Assembly (NCBI GenBank): GCA_014218235.1
Contig: CM024753.1
Location: 1,922,001 to 1,986,000, forward strand
Direction of reading: 5' to 3'
DNA from: Colocasia esculenta
Lineage: Eukaryota > Streptophyta > Magnoliopsida > Alismatales > Araceae
Length of the DNA: 64,000 bases
The position numbers were made by a program, and so were the translations under genes. The notes beneath the pieces were generated by a model. It was not told the DNA's origin and made no database searches. It saw only the letters and a program-made list of their open reading frames with translations. Of this stretch, positions 11,161 through 22,523 are shown in pieces. Numbering within the stretch: the stretch's first letter is position 1; each line of letters opens with the position of its first letter.

Positions 11161-12863
11161 AACCTGCCCGGCCTGTGTTTTTAGGGGCGACCCGAGGCCC
11201 CATTTCACCCCCATTTTCCTCCTCTCCTTTCCACCACCTTCACCTCTCTCCTTCTCCACTTCTTCCAGTGGCCGACGGGAGCTCGTGGAGAGGCTGTGGT
11301 GCTCATGGCGGCGACGGTTTGGCGAAAAACGACGGATTGGAAGGGCGGTTCTCGCGGGAAGCTCTTGGGTGATCGATGCGAATCGAGGGAATCTAGGAGT
11401 TCTCATTGCGTTTTGAGGTAGGGACATCACTCCTTGGCTCCTCATTGTTGATGTTCCATGCTTGTTGTGTGTGGATTGTGTGTGAAATCGAGGTTTTGGG
11501 GAGGGTTTCTCCATGCCGAGTTTTGGGGTGATTTCACCGATCCGAGTGTTGGATTGCCGTTTTCCGACTTTATGGTAGTGTATAGTGATGGGGGGAAGCG
11601 TCTCCCTTCATCCCACCACAATTTTTAGGGCTGGATCGCCCTTAGGATCTGCCTGGGGCCGTCTCGGCTGCTGGAAGCAGAAGAACTTAACGTCAACATC
11701 TGTTGACGTTAAGCTCTTCAAGGAGGAACTCGACGGTAAGATCGCTTGCCGTCGACTTGAGGTAAACGGCCAGAATGTGGCCGCCTACTTTTAGTAGACA
11801 GCCAGGATACCACCGTCTACCCACAGTTGACGGCAAGGGATGCTGTCGTCTACTCCTGGTTGGCGTCAATCGATGTTGCCGTCAACCCACAAGTAAGTTC
11901 CAGCAGGCTGAGTTCCCATCTCCACGGTTTGAGGCGTTGACACAGGGTGTCCGCCCATTGCACGGTGTTCCGGACGTTGAGAGCGTCTCCACCGGTACTT
12001 GTGCTGTGTTTTTACCGTGCTCCTGTTGTGCTGTGTTGTATTTCCTAGACGTTGAGCTGGGCTCCGTCTGGATGACTGGCATTGAACTATTCCTCCGGTG
12101 AACCTGGACATCGAGTGCGACTCTGTCCAGTACGTGCCCCTTGTGGAGGTTACGAGCCGATTTTCGTGGGGCCCATTCTCCACCGTTCAGGGTCCGGTGT
12201 AGGGGAAAACCGGTCGAGGACCAGGCGTGAGAGAGAGCGTCTGTAGTGTGCACACGGGCTAGGGACGAAGGACTCTATGGTGTGGAGGCGCCAAGCCATA
12301 GGCCCCTAGCTAAGTCCTACTTGTTTGTGTGTTTACGTACTTACGTGCTTGTGTGTGCTTGCTGTGCTGTTGAGCCTGTGAGGTTCCAATTTCTCGGCGC
12401 ACTCCTGCGAGGAGTTGCATGTTACGCCACCGGTTCCTGGTTGTTGTGCGGTGTGTGTACGATGTTGCTTTACTTTCCGCACTGGTAGTAGTACTGTTAC
12501 CGGTGGGGGTTAGTGTCCCTACTGGGTCTCTTCTTGAGACTCACTCTCTTCCCTTTCAGGTGGTTCGTCGTCGGCTTCGGGCGTTGAGGAGCCTGGTCAC
12601 TCCGGTGTTGGTCCTGCTTAGCTGCTGTGAGTAGTACTTAGTCTTTGTACTCGCTGTACTCTTTACTTTCATTATTGGCTCTTAGTTGTACTAAATTTGG
12701 AATATTATATAGTGGAATGTTTGGAAATTTATGGTTTGTACATTTTCTTATGTGTTCTCCTCAGACGTTCTCTTCTTACCCTTCCGTACTTCGGTCTGTG
12801 GGTGGCGGATCAAGATTCGGGTTACTAGTCGGTAACTGGTAATTCAGATCTTGAGCCGTTACA
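11161..12863 (+). mobile_element. Retrotransposon-like fragment, probable right part of the 813-1680 element
   Basis: The fragment begins just after the ACGTT target duplication and ends GAGCCGTTACA, an LTR-like terminus. Across the insertion the host would read TTGACGTTAACC, and the same TTGACGTTAA string occurs at 11703. A stretch at 11690-11890 has repeated TTGAC/GTCAA and GACGGCAAG motifs like those at 1455-1680. The leader at 11215-11275 is CT-rich. No recognisable protein is encoded. Confidence 0.45.
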
Positions 12864-13395
12864 GTGTGAGTGAAGTTCTCTAGGAGTTCGTTGGATGTCT
12901 GGAGATAGGAGGGTAAATTTGATCAACTTCAAATCAAGATAAATCTGTATGTTCCCATGTGATTGCTTTACTTCACATCCTGCATGCCTTTGGTTTAACT
13001 TTTGCAATGCTTAATTGATTTACTTTAAGCATCCATTTTTTACAATTATCTCTATCCGATTAAGTTAACTCATTCATCCACCTCTAAATCTTCATAGTGT
13101 AGTCAATACATAAGTTAGTAATCAAATGTCCAATAATCCTCAAACAAGATATTATTGACTTGGGTGAATGATCCAAGTGTGCTATTGAAATTTGTCTTGA
13201 TTGATGGCAAGTATTATAACCATCCATTCAGTAATTCTTTGCCAGGCCATTTCCAATGATTGAGCTTCAGTCTAGTGTCAACTCGGTCCGTGGAAATGTC
13301 TTTGCTCCTTTTATGCTAAGAGCTTCTTTTATTTCTCCATCTTGTCGGCTATAACTTGACAGATGGCAAGATGCCCCAGCTTGGACCAATCTCAT
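12864..13395. other. Intergenic, no gene seen
   Basis: Mixed AT-rich sequence. I see no coding region, repeat or element end here. Confidence 0.5.
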
Positions 13396-13398
13396 TAA

Positions 13399-13837
13399 GG
13401 CACCGTTTGAAAACGTTTCTGGATGAGATTTTGACTGCAAAATCTCTGATAATATCGAAGCATTTCTAAATGCAACCGCCTTCTTCGACTTCTGTGCAAT
13501 CTCGCTTTTTGCAGGGAGGAGAGAGACAGAGAGATGTCTTGCATTCTCTCCTCGCCACCGAAAAGCGGGTTGGACTCCGCTTTTCGAAGATTTTGGTGAA
13601 GGCGATGGTAAAAGAAATCATTTTTTTTTATGAACTCGTCTTCACGGGATGGCGCGGCAACGAGAGAAGGCCCAAAAAAATATTATTTAACTTACCTTTC
13701 GCGAGAGGACGTGGCCTCGTTGCCCGCGATGTGAAAGGCGCAAGCGCCGAGGCCCAAAAACGCGCCCATGTCAACGCATTTCGTGAAATCGGCTTTTGCC
13801 GATTGTCACGTTCCCAGCGGCGGTTCCAAACGCTGCC
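13399..13837. mobile_element. PIF/Harbinger-type MITE 1 (439 bp)
   Basis: It starts GGCACCGTTTGAAAACG and ends with the approximate inverse CGGTTCCAAACGCTGCC. The target duplication is TAA (13396-13398 and 13838-13840), as in Harbinger elements. A second member of nearly equal length lies at 35013-35446. The frame at 13470-13895 runs through it and is not a gene. Confidence 0.75.
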
Positions 13838-13840
13838 TAA

Positions 13841-14593
13841 GATTTATCAACACAGATCATGTGTTAAATACTACGTTATTATTGTTATCACATAGATTAG
13901 TCTCATATCAAATTCTTGCAAAGCTTTCTTGATCTTACTCATAAAGTAAGAACTAAGGAGAGAGACCTGTTTTGGCTAAGGAGTTTGGCAAACCTATTGC
14001 TTAAATGAAAACAGCTGTTGAATTCTCGTAGACAACAATATCTCTTCCATCCAAAACAACGTCCGAGTTCTCGAACAATTTTATTTGGACTAGCTCTTTG
14101 TCGGATCCAATCTTTTTATAATCAAGGGATCAATTAGAGGACGACCTTCGAACAGAATTGGATCTTCTAACCTCGGACTTGTCATTTAACCTGTGATCCG
14201 ATCTTTACATGTGCAGTTTTATCGTAAACAATATGTTTCGTAAGAGGAATCACTTAATGGCGCTGCAAGCAGAGAAGACACCGGTTCTTAATTTGTGTGA
14301 TTAATTGAATTGTATAATATGGGTCTTGTCGTTGCAATTTTTACGATCGGCATCTAATTAACATTTCTACGAAGGAAGACCATAGAAATATGCCTCAGAT
14401 GGAGCAGCTTGGACGAGCTGAAATATTGCATTTGTGCTCTAATTCATGAATGAAGTTGCAATCATATTTCGAAAAATGGAAACGAAAAGACATCATATAT
14501 AGAGGATATATAATTTATGTTATAATATTTACGTCAGTCAAATAGGATACTTAACAATTTATGTGTTTATTGGACAAGTTTCTAATTAGAATA
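13841..14593. other. Intergenic, no gene seen
   Basis: AT-rich DNA without a supported coding region. It ends at the probable Helitron 5' terminus. Confidence 0.5.
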
Positions 14594-15321
14594 TCTATAC
14601 TATAATATTAAAACAGAAGATCCCTGTTTCCCACCTAAATTTACCTCAAAACACGTGGCAGCAACAGAATCTACCCATTCAAAAAAAAATTTCTCTCTTT
14701 CTCTTACTTCCTCTCTGCGCTGCATGCACCTTAATACCGTATCAATGATCTGTCTACTCCTCCACTTCCCGGTGAAAAGTTCCCTGCCTATTCGCCTTCC
14801 GATGTCTGCTGGGAGCCGTCCTCCTTCCCCCTCTCCCTCGCCCTCACAGCCTCCCTCTCTCCCTCACAGCGTCGCCCTCGCCCTCACACCGTCCCCCTCT
14901 CCCTCGCCCTCGCACCTTCCCCTTCGCCCTCGCACTGTCCCCCTCACCCTCGCCCTCGCCCTCCAGTGTCTGCCTTCTCCACTGCGCCGCCGCGTCCGTG
15001 GACATGACCGACGGGGTGGCCGGCTGCAACCTCCTGAGCCAGACGGAGACCTTCCTCGACGGGCTCTTCTACTGGACTTGCCGTCGCAGCCTCGCCGTCG
15101 CAGCCCCACCGTCGCAGCATCTGCGACCGTCGTTGCATCCCAGGAACCAAGGTAAAAACAGCATGTACGAACCCTTTTTCAATAGTTTCTCCCCTCATTT
15201 CCTTCTTCTCTACGCCTTCTGCCCCAGAAATCCTAGACTCTGGTACGATTATGCCAAGGTTGCCCAAAACCCTGATTTCCAGCCATTTTTTTCTCCTTTA
15301 TTCTTCTCCTCCAAGGGAGGC

Positions 15322-15422
15322 CGAAGAGAACCTTGGAGCTTCTGGAAGTCCAGGTGAAGCAAATGAGGCGGGATCTCGCTCAGCTTCTCGAAACAGGGCA
15401 AGATCAAACTGCCCGTATTCAG
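15322..15422 (+). pseudogene. IST1-like exon fragment, copy 1
   Basis: The frame RTLELLEVQVKQMRRDLAQL, then LETGQDQTARIQ, matches the first helical part of the IST1 domain (regulator of Vps4 in ESCRT-mediated sorting). It is followed by a good donor, CAG|GTTAGT, where plant IST1-like genes have an intron. No further IST1 exons follow, so this is a captured fragment. Copies 2 and 3 lie at 17304-17408 and 17702-17805. Confidence 0.7.
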
Positions 15423-15615
15423 GTTAGTGCGCGATAATCTGAGCGCTGTGATGTACTTTAGATGGTTTGACTATTACTCCCTGTCGCTGGATTTTTGGTG
15501 GGTAATCTGCCCCATGCTAATTTCATGAGAAACATATTGGTTCTTTCCATGGTCTGCCATCTCCATATAATTTTTCATATGATTGCATCTTCCAACCTTG
15601 CTTCCTCATCTAATG

Positions 15616-15850
15616 TTAGAGCTTTGTAAGCAGACTCAATTGTGAATAGCTATGTTCACCTGGCACCCAATATCTATCATCCTCACATGCAGTGTCTTTG
15701 GTAGGAAGTTTAATAATGAATGTTACTATTTCATTGGGAAAAAAGGTCTGTAGTTTATTGACACCCCATTGTCCTTCCTCATTCAGAAACTCTTCTAATT
15801 TCATCTCTTCAATGATGAGGTCACAATTAGAGGTCCATGGCAGACTGATC
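15616..15850 (-). pseudogene. LINE reverse-transcriptase 3' region fragment
   Basis: The minus-strand frame holds EFLNEEGQWGVNKL, FFPNEIVTFI and EDDRYWVPGEHSYSQLS. This is the pattern of plant LINE proteins between the reverse transcriptase and the zinc-binding domain (W..NKL...F...I...I......D...W......YS..S). It is isolated and short, hence a relic. Confidence 0.6.
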
Positions 15851-17207
15851 AGCCCTTTACCTTGAAACTAGCCATCTTCTAAAATGTCAATTCTATTCCT
15901 TGCTCCTAGGATCCACCCAATTAAGTGTTTGTTCTTCCTGTACTCAAGGATGGTTCTTTTCCATATATCATATTTTGGCACAGTTGTGTACGATCTGCCT
16001 ATATATCAAATACGATGGTATTTGTTTTTAACCAGACCACACAATTTGTTGTCCTGCTCTGTGAATATCCTATAGGCTAGATGGTGGACGACAAATGAAC
16101 AATGGAAATTGGAACAGGCAGCAGGTGAAGTGGCAGTATGGTGAACATGGCTCAGTTTCTTCTACATGGAGAACATCTAAGGAGTATGCTAGCTGCAAAG
16201 ATCAAAGTAGGAAGAATTCAAAATCTCAAGGGCTTGAATTTTTTGCGGTATATGTGAATCTTCAGTGCTTCCAAGACCAAGTTGTCCATTTTGATTTCTT
16301 CCCCAACTTGAGCAGAAAAAATGGATGAAAAAATTAGATAAGCTCTAAAACTATAAAAGATGTTGGCTATTTCCGCATGAAAAAGGGTTTAGGGTTCTTT
16401 AGCAATTTCTTGCATGACATATTCTGGAATAAGAGCAAATATCAACTATTTTCGCATGAAAAAAGGGTCAGAAGATGAAGATTTCAGAGTAAGGGCCCTT
16501 TTAATCTTAGGAATAAAAAAACTGAATTCTGGGGTGATGAGTTTAGAAAACTTTGGAGGCTTTTAAAGACAATCTATGTATCTTTCTTTTTCTGATTTAT
16601 TGTTCTGAACAATACTTTTAATAAGGTTGAAACCTCCTACCTAACTTCATTAGTGTAGCCTTATTAAAAGGAAGAAGAATTCTGCAGCCAAGTCCATCTG
16701 ATGGTTTTAATGTATCTTTATTTTTCTGTTTTTAACGGTGTGTATGATTATCTTTGTACTTATCACCTTTAGAAGATATAGATCTTTTGAGGGTGTGTGA
16801 AATTTTCTGAGCAAATTACTAATGGTGTTCTTAGGGATTAGACAAGTGTTCATAAATTTCTGTAGACTATCAATGATTATAAATTGGAGGTAAAGTATTT
16901 GGTTTTAAGTTTTGATTTAAAAAAAAAAGATAAGCAGTTATGAGCATATATAGATTGAATTTTAAGATTCTATCCTATTACATTCTTTTCTTATTGTTCC
17001 CTTCCATGAAAGAAAGCTACTTAAAATTCATGTTCCCTTCCATGACTTTTATGACATCATGTTTGTTTATGAATTATATTTGATTGATTTTGTTTTTTTT
17101 TAAGAGATCAGGTGCCAATTAATTTTACCTAATGCAAAAAAAAGTGAGAAGAGCGCATCTAAGTAAAAATGTGAATTTACAAAGATTTGAACAGAAAAAA
17201 ATGGTAA
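15851..17207. other. Helitron-like interior, no recognised gene
   Basis: AT-rich sequence with short frames (15884-16075 and 16095-16328) that resemble no protein I know. A string AAGCAGTTATGAGCATATAT near 16932 recurs near 19601, showing internal duplication. Confidence 0.4.
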
Positions 17208-17303
17208 TTTTTTTTTTCTTGCGAGGTTGCTTAAGACCCTTCTCCCCTGACTTTCAGAAAATTTTCTCTTCTCCATAAACCCTAACGTGTAATCCTCCAA
17301 GGG

Positions 17304-17408
17304 CGGCCGAACAGAACCTTGGAGCTCCTGGAAGTCCAGGTGAAGCAGATGAGGCGGGATCTCCCTCAACTTCTCGAAACAGGGCAAGATCAGACTGCCC
17401 GTATCCAG
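17304..17408 (+). pseudogene. IST1-like exon fragment, copy 2
   Basis: Same fragment as at 15322-15422, with frame RTLELLEVQVKQMRRDLPQL followed by LETGQDQTARIQ, and the donor CAG|GTTAGT is kept. It lies in unit 1 of the 400-bp duplication and has no downstream IST1 exons. Confidence 0.7.
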
Positions 17409-17557
17409 GTTAGTGCGCAATAATCTGAGTGTTGTGATGTACTTTAGATGGTTTGACTATTACTCCATGCCGCTGGATTTTTCTCTCTGCAGAGTCGCTA
17501 TTCGCCATTTGATTAGCTCCATCAATCACGTTTTCTTATTGTGGCCTTTCAGTTCTT

Positions 17558-17610
17558 TTCCCTTGCAAATCCCATAGATACACACGATGATCCTCAGAAC
17601 CACTGACAAT
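17558..17610 (-). pseudogene. WDR5-like exon fragment (partial)
   Basis: The minus strand encodes IVSGSEDHRVYLWDLQGK, part of a WD40 repeat of the WDR5 type (histone methyltransferase complex scaffold). It is the truncated partner of the fuller fragment at 17955-18112 and is closer to the family consensus (SEDH) than that copy (SEYHH). Confidence 0.65.
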
Positions 17611-17701
17611 TTTTTTTCTTGCGAGGTTGCTCAAGACCCTTCTCCCCTAATTTTCAGAAAATTTTTGCCTCCATAAACCCTAACGCGTAATCCTCCAAGG
17701 G

Positions 17702-17805
17702 CGGCCGAACATAACCTTGGAGCTCCTGGAAGTCCAGGTGAAGCAGATGAGGCAGGATCTCCCTCAACTTCTCGAAACAGGGCAAGATCAGACTGCCGTA
17801 TCCAG
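17702..17805 (+). pseudogene. IST1-like exon fragment, copy 3, frameshifted
   Basis: Third copy of the fragment. One base is missing in the ACTGCCGTATCCAG stretch compared with copy 2 (ACTGCCCGTATCC), and RRD has become RQD. The donor GTTAGT is kept. It cannot encode the IST1 segment in one frame to the splice site. Confidence 0.65.
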
Positions 17806-17954
17806 GTTAGTGCGCAATAATCTGAGTGTTGTGATGTACTTTAGATGGTTTGACTATTACTCCCTGCCGCTGGATTTTTCTCTCTGCAGAGTCGCTATTC
17901 GCCATTTGATTAGCTCCATCAATCATGTTTTCTTATTGTGGCCTTTCAGTTCTT

Positions 17955-18112
17955 TTCCCTTGCAAATCCCATAGATACACATGATGATACTCAGAACCAC
18001 TGACAATGTATTTGCCATTTGTAATAGAAAATGTAGATGTTATGCAATATGCTTTATCAACGTGTCCAGTGCATACTTTTAGGAACTTGCCCATTGAATG
18101 GTTCCACAATTT
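17955..18112 (-). pseudogene. WDR5-like WD40 exon fragment
   Basis: A minus-strand exon begins after the acceptor TTTTACAG at 18113-18120 and reads KLWNHSMGKFLKVCTGHVDK, then AYCITSTFSITNGKYIVSGS and VYLWDLQGK. This matches the WDR5 pattern of GKFLK.YTGH, TNGKYIVSGSED and VYLWDLQ. No neighbouring WD40 exons are found, and SED has become SEY, so it is a captured, decaying fragment. Confidence 0.75.
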
Positions 18113-18120
18113 CTGTAAAA

Positions 18121-20572
18121 TCACAAAGTCAGAAAAGGACAAAAAGTTGAATCAATAGACATACACAATAACATACATTTATATTGTATTAATGTAAGTG
18201 CCAATATGCTTTCATACAAAAATTGTTATTCTAGACAAAGGAATAAGGAAACAAGGAATGATTCAAAACAGAGATATAAATGGGGAAAATATCTGTATCC
18301 TGCCATAAAAGACTGGTCAAAGTCATACAAAGTGAGCATAGAATAGAGATCTACTACAAGAAGGGAACGCAACACAAGAATGGGAGTTCCGGTTTTGGTT
18401 CAAATTGCAATTACCATCATCAATTTTCAGCAAGATAGCATGATATTGTGATGAAATGGCTACTAAGGGAAGGTACATTGACAAAAAAGATGTGCAGAAA
18501 CACATGAACATATTGTACCTCCAGTGACCTCCAGATTGATCATCTCCTCAAACTGTTATTTTCTTGGAGTCATCTATTTTTGGTCGCCCTAATTCCTTCA
18601 TAGGATTGACTTTCTAGGATGATCATTTTTCTGTATGTAGTTTAATTGTTTTACTTTTTGAGCTCCATTGTTTATGGCATTTTGATGCCATTGGCATGTC
18701 CTATTATCATCGTCTAGCCCAACAAGTGCTCATGAGAACTAGATATGCTTGGATAAACACATTGAACAATTTTGAGTCATTTTAGTTACACTCTGGGAGT
18801 GATCTAGCTGAAGTGCTCATGTAGGCTATATGCTTCCAATTTTCATTTCCTCATATGCTCACCATTGATCAAATTGCAAACTGCACTGCCCCAGCGCATA
18901 TCATTAGCACGATAGCATCTAATAGTGTGCTTCTATCTGGTGCTTACCCAGTTTACGTTTCCTTTTAAGATCATTTTCTTTTTCTTTAAGCAAATTTCTA
19001 AGTTTTAAGAATTATTTGCTTTCTGACTATTCATTTTGGTTGTGTTTTAATGATTGATAATCCCTACCTGTTGAATATCTATATGTTTTGATGTGCTTAT
19101 GTTCCTAATATATATATAGTTTGTATATTCTGGGTTTCATATTTTTTTGTTCCTAATAGACATCAGGCTTGCTGATTATGTCAACTTGGATTTCTATAGA
19201 TTCTATGTGTAGCAGGAGATGTCAGCATTGATGTTATTCACTTGGTAAGTTCTTCTGGTAGAAATGTCCTCTTCCATTAATGCATGAGCTCAGAGCTTTG
19301 CTCTTTGTTCATGTAGACAGTGACCTGCATCTTCAACCCTGTTTAGCCGAGCTCAGAGCCAAGAAACACCTCAAAGCCAAAAACATAGACGAAATCAAGC
19401 AACTGCTCCTGTTTAGCCGAGCTCAGCGGAGCACAAGCTTCTCTAGCTCAAGAAGCTGGCTTCTGTTCGCCAGCACCACAACATCTGCCAGGGCGAAGGT
19501 ATCTCTCTTTCCACTGCTCTTTCCTTGACCGTCTCTGTTTAATCGACTGGTATCTCTCTTTTCACCCCTGTTGATTTTTTTGAATATGATAAGCAGTTAT
19601 GAGCATATATAGAATTGATATTAATGTGTTAAGATTTTATGAATTTCATGTATATAATAGATGCTCCGGCAGCTCTTTAGAAATGTTTGTTTTTTATATT
19701 AATAGTAATGTGATCATAATAATATTGTGTGGACTCTGTTTTACATTGGCTAAAGTATTATTAGTAATGTGATCATTAATTTAGTTTTCAGGTTCTTAAG
19801 GTAGCATGTTTACAAGGTAATCTACAATCTAAAGTATATAATTTAGTAGCAGGTTTATAAGTTTTTAAGTATCAAGTTCTTAAGGTTTTAAGGAGCAGGT
19901 TGAGTTTAAATGAACTTTACAATTTAATTAGTTCCTTAAGGTTTTAAGTTGCAGGTAAATTCACAGAGAGATAACTATTTGAAGTAAAAGACTAACTATA
20001 TATGCTTATTCTCTGGGTAACAGTATATATGCGTTTAATCATTGCCAACTATATTATTAGACATCAGGCTTGCTGATTATGTCAACTTAGATTTGGGGCC
20101 TTCCATTGAAAACCATGTCAATATAAAGCAAACATCCAGTCAAATCATCCAGGCTGGAAAACCTGAAAGTAAACAAAATCACAAAAAAAGTGTTTTACCA
20201 GAACAAAAAGTAGAAGGGTCAATAGTTAGATGCACTTCAAAATATATAGATAAGAAGACTAATATGAGTACAAGTTTGAAAATACAGGGTTGGAATTGAA
20301 TATACTGAAAAGGACACACATCTGGGAAGGCAGTAGGACAAATATGAAAGAAATCAGTTTTGGCAATCTATACCAATGCATTAGAACCAACAACTAAAAG
20401 ATTACCGCTTGATCCACCAATACTGAAGCAATATATTAAGTTCTTGCCCCTGACTGAATTCCTGTGAAAGTTGATGCTCTTAATTCTGCAGCCTGCAGGT
20501 ATTATCACAAGAAACGCCAAAGCCACCTTTTGCTAATTAAACCTATCAAAAGGAATCAGATTGTGTAATGTA
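18121..20572. other. Helitron-like interior, no recognised gene
   Basis: Low-GC sequence with internal repeats. AGACATCAGGCTTGCTGATT occurs near 19158 and near 20058. CTGTTTAGCCGAGCTCAG occurs twice near 19340 and 19410. A stretch containing AATTGCAATTACCATCATC near 18405 recurs near 22765 and 22835. None of the short frames is recognised. Confidence 0.4.
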
Positions 20573-20652
20573 CAAGGATTGGTTAGATCTCTGTATAGAT
20601 TAGGATTATGAGGTCATAGATTCAAATCTCATTGAGAGCAAGTTTTTTTTTT
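20573..20652 (+). repeat. tRNA-derived SINE-like sequence
   Basis: TTGGTTAGATCTCTG resembles a polymerase III A box, and GGTCATAGATTCAAATCTC resembles a B box about 40 bases later. A run of T follows. It does not fold into a proper tRNA in an obvious way, so it is called SINE-like only. Confidence 0.35.
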
Positions 20653-21060
20653 TTAATAAAAGATGATATAAACACCACCCTTGCTTGCCCGCGATTGATT
20701 GTTAGTTTCCAGTAAACTGGCTCTGCATTATGAGCAACATATTATAATAACCATGGCATTCTTATTCTTACTTGATGAGCACTTCCCTGTCTGCAGAAGA
20801 TAAAGAGTTCAGTTTACAGTTAACTGGCTCTGTTATGTAATCTTTTAATATGTAAACTGGTGTACTTAATTAATGAGTACTTGAGTTCCCAGTTCACTGT
20901 GTCGGTGTACTGCAATAGTCTGGAGACCAAATTTTTAATCCTTATAGGTTTACAATAGACAGAGGTTTATGGTACTGAAGAATCTATTTAATTTTTTTTT
21001 GTAGCTGGATTAATTGACAGAAACGACCCCTCTGGATTATAATAAATTATTTATAATAAA

Positions 21061-21140
21061 ATTTATTTAATTTTATAAATATTATTTTAATCTATTAATA
21101 TATTTTTAAACATTTGTTGTGCATCGCACGGGTGTCATTG
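21061..21140 (+). mobile_element. Second Helitron-like 3' end
   Basis: An AT-rich tail is followed by TTGTGCATCGCACGGGTGTC, a close match to CCGTGCATCGCACGGGTGTC at 22497. It may mark the end of an element nested in the larger one. Confidence 0.45.
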
Positions 21141-22523
21141 GTGAAGAGGAACCCCCAGAGCAAGCAGAAGCCAGGGACTATGCAATGTGCAAGAGAGGGG
21201 AGAGAGCACAATGGCAAGGCGCATGTTGTCGAAGCGGGCACTACCAACGCATTGTCGGAGAGATCATCCACTCCGGTAAGCAGAGGAAACCCAATCCCAA
21301 GTTTTGCATTTTCTTTCCTTCGTTTGTCACTTCTGCCAGTTGATAGATTGTATTATCATATAAGTTATATATTCCCCCTGTGCAACTATATATATTGTTA
21401 GATATTCATGTGAATTAGTCTTTCTGAAATCTTCATCTTCTGCCAGTTGATAGATTGTATTATCTTAGATAAAAGGATAGCCAAATCTCTCGAAAATGAC
21501 ATATCGTGCTACAAATGCTTTGAGTGAGAAGATTGGACATGCATGTAATGCTCTTGCATACAACTGGTAGGCCACATCTGGAACTATTACTAGATTTGGC
21601 AGAGTTATGCTAAAATTTGTATCATGTGATATAGGTTTTTGATATGCCAAGTCATGAAGCTATTAAAGCCCTTGAAATATATAAAAGAGCTGCCTAACTG
21701 GTGAAACTTCCCAACACCTACCAAGAATTTTTTAAAGGAGCCTTTGCCTTAGAGATAGTTCTTATTGCTATACGTGGTGGTAGCCTGTTGTTGAGCATAA
21801 CATGGTTGTGTATGCCACGGAATACCTGTTAAATGTTTTGACATATATTTCCAAACATGGAGCCTTTTTTATTCCTATGAAGTTTGTCGTGGATTGGAAC
21901 TTGCACGTAATTTTCTTAGTTTCTAGATCTTAAAGATGTAAACTCTACCATTACTATAATTATCAATCTTTGTTTTAATAACAATCTGTATGTATTTTTA
22001 CATAAGTGTTCGTAAAAAGAAATATTTGTATTTACATTCATGAATTCATATTAATATGTTTTTCTCATTTATCTGATTTAGGCCTATAATTTTGTTAAAA
22101 GTTTTGTTATATCCCCTCCAGCTGCTACCATCTGTGACTACAAGATTTTGTGAAAAAATCGTCTAAAATAGTGATGTCCATTAAGTTGACATGTCCACCC
22201 AAAAAAAAATGTAGAACATTGCAAAACTACTTGAATATATTAAAACCTATTTTTTTGCAAAACTATACGTGGTTCTTATGTTTTATGTGCTTATATATAG
22301 GACCCCTATTTTTCTTTATCGTATATCTAATATCTCTATTAGGAATTAATTGATAACTTGCGATGAAATTTATTATTTAATTATTGTATTCATCTTCACA
22401 TTTTAATTATATTTAGGATAACAAAATTATTTATAACAATAATTATATAATTTTATAAATAATATTTTTATTTATTATATATTTTATAATCAATCGCCGT
22501 GCATCGCACGGGTGTCCCTATAG

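Larger units (their letters stand above)
17208..18007. repeat. Tandem duplication, unit about 400 bp, two copies
   Basis: GCGAGGTTGC occurs at 17221 and 17621, and CACTGACAAT at 17601 and 17998. Each unit contains an IST1-like exon piece on the plus strand and a WDR5-like exon piece on the minus strand. The copies differ by a few bases, so the duplication is fairly recent. Confidence 0.9.
14594..22523 (+). mobile_element. Helitron-like element with captured gene fragments
   Basis: The left end reads TCTATACTATAATATTAA just after an A, like plant Helitron 5' ends. The right end carries a short perfect hairpin, CCGTGC-ATC-GCACGG, at 22497-22511 after an AT-rich tail. The terminal bases after the hairpin (CCCTATAGT) are not the canonical CTAG. 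A similar hairpin, GTGCATCGCAC, at 21119-21129 after a similar AT tail suggests a nested or internal end. Directly after the right end another element begins with the same 5' sequence. Inside are exon fragments of two unrelated genes in opposite orientations and a LINE fragment, but no helicase. Gene-fragment capture is typical of Helitrons. Confidence 0.5.

Noticed and set aside
20573..20652. Possible tRNA gene
   Set aside because: Box-like motifs occur but no cloverleaf with a proper acceptor stem is visible; kept as SINE-like only.
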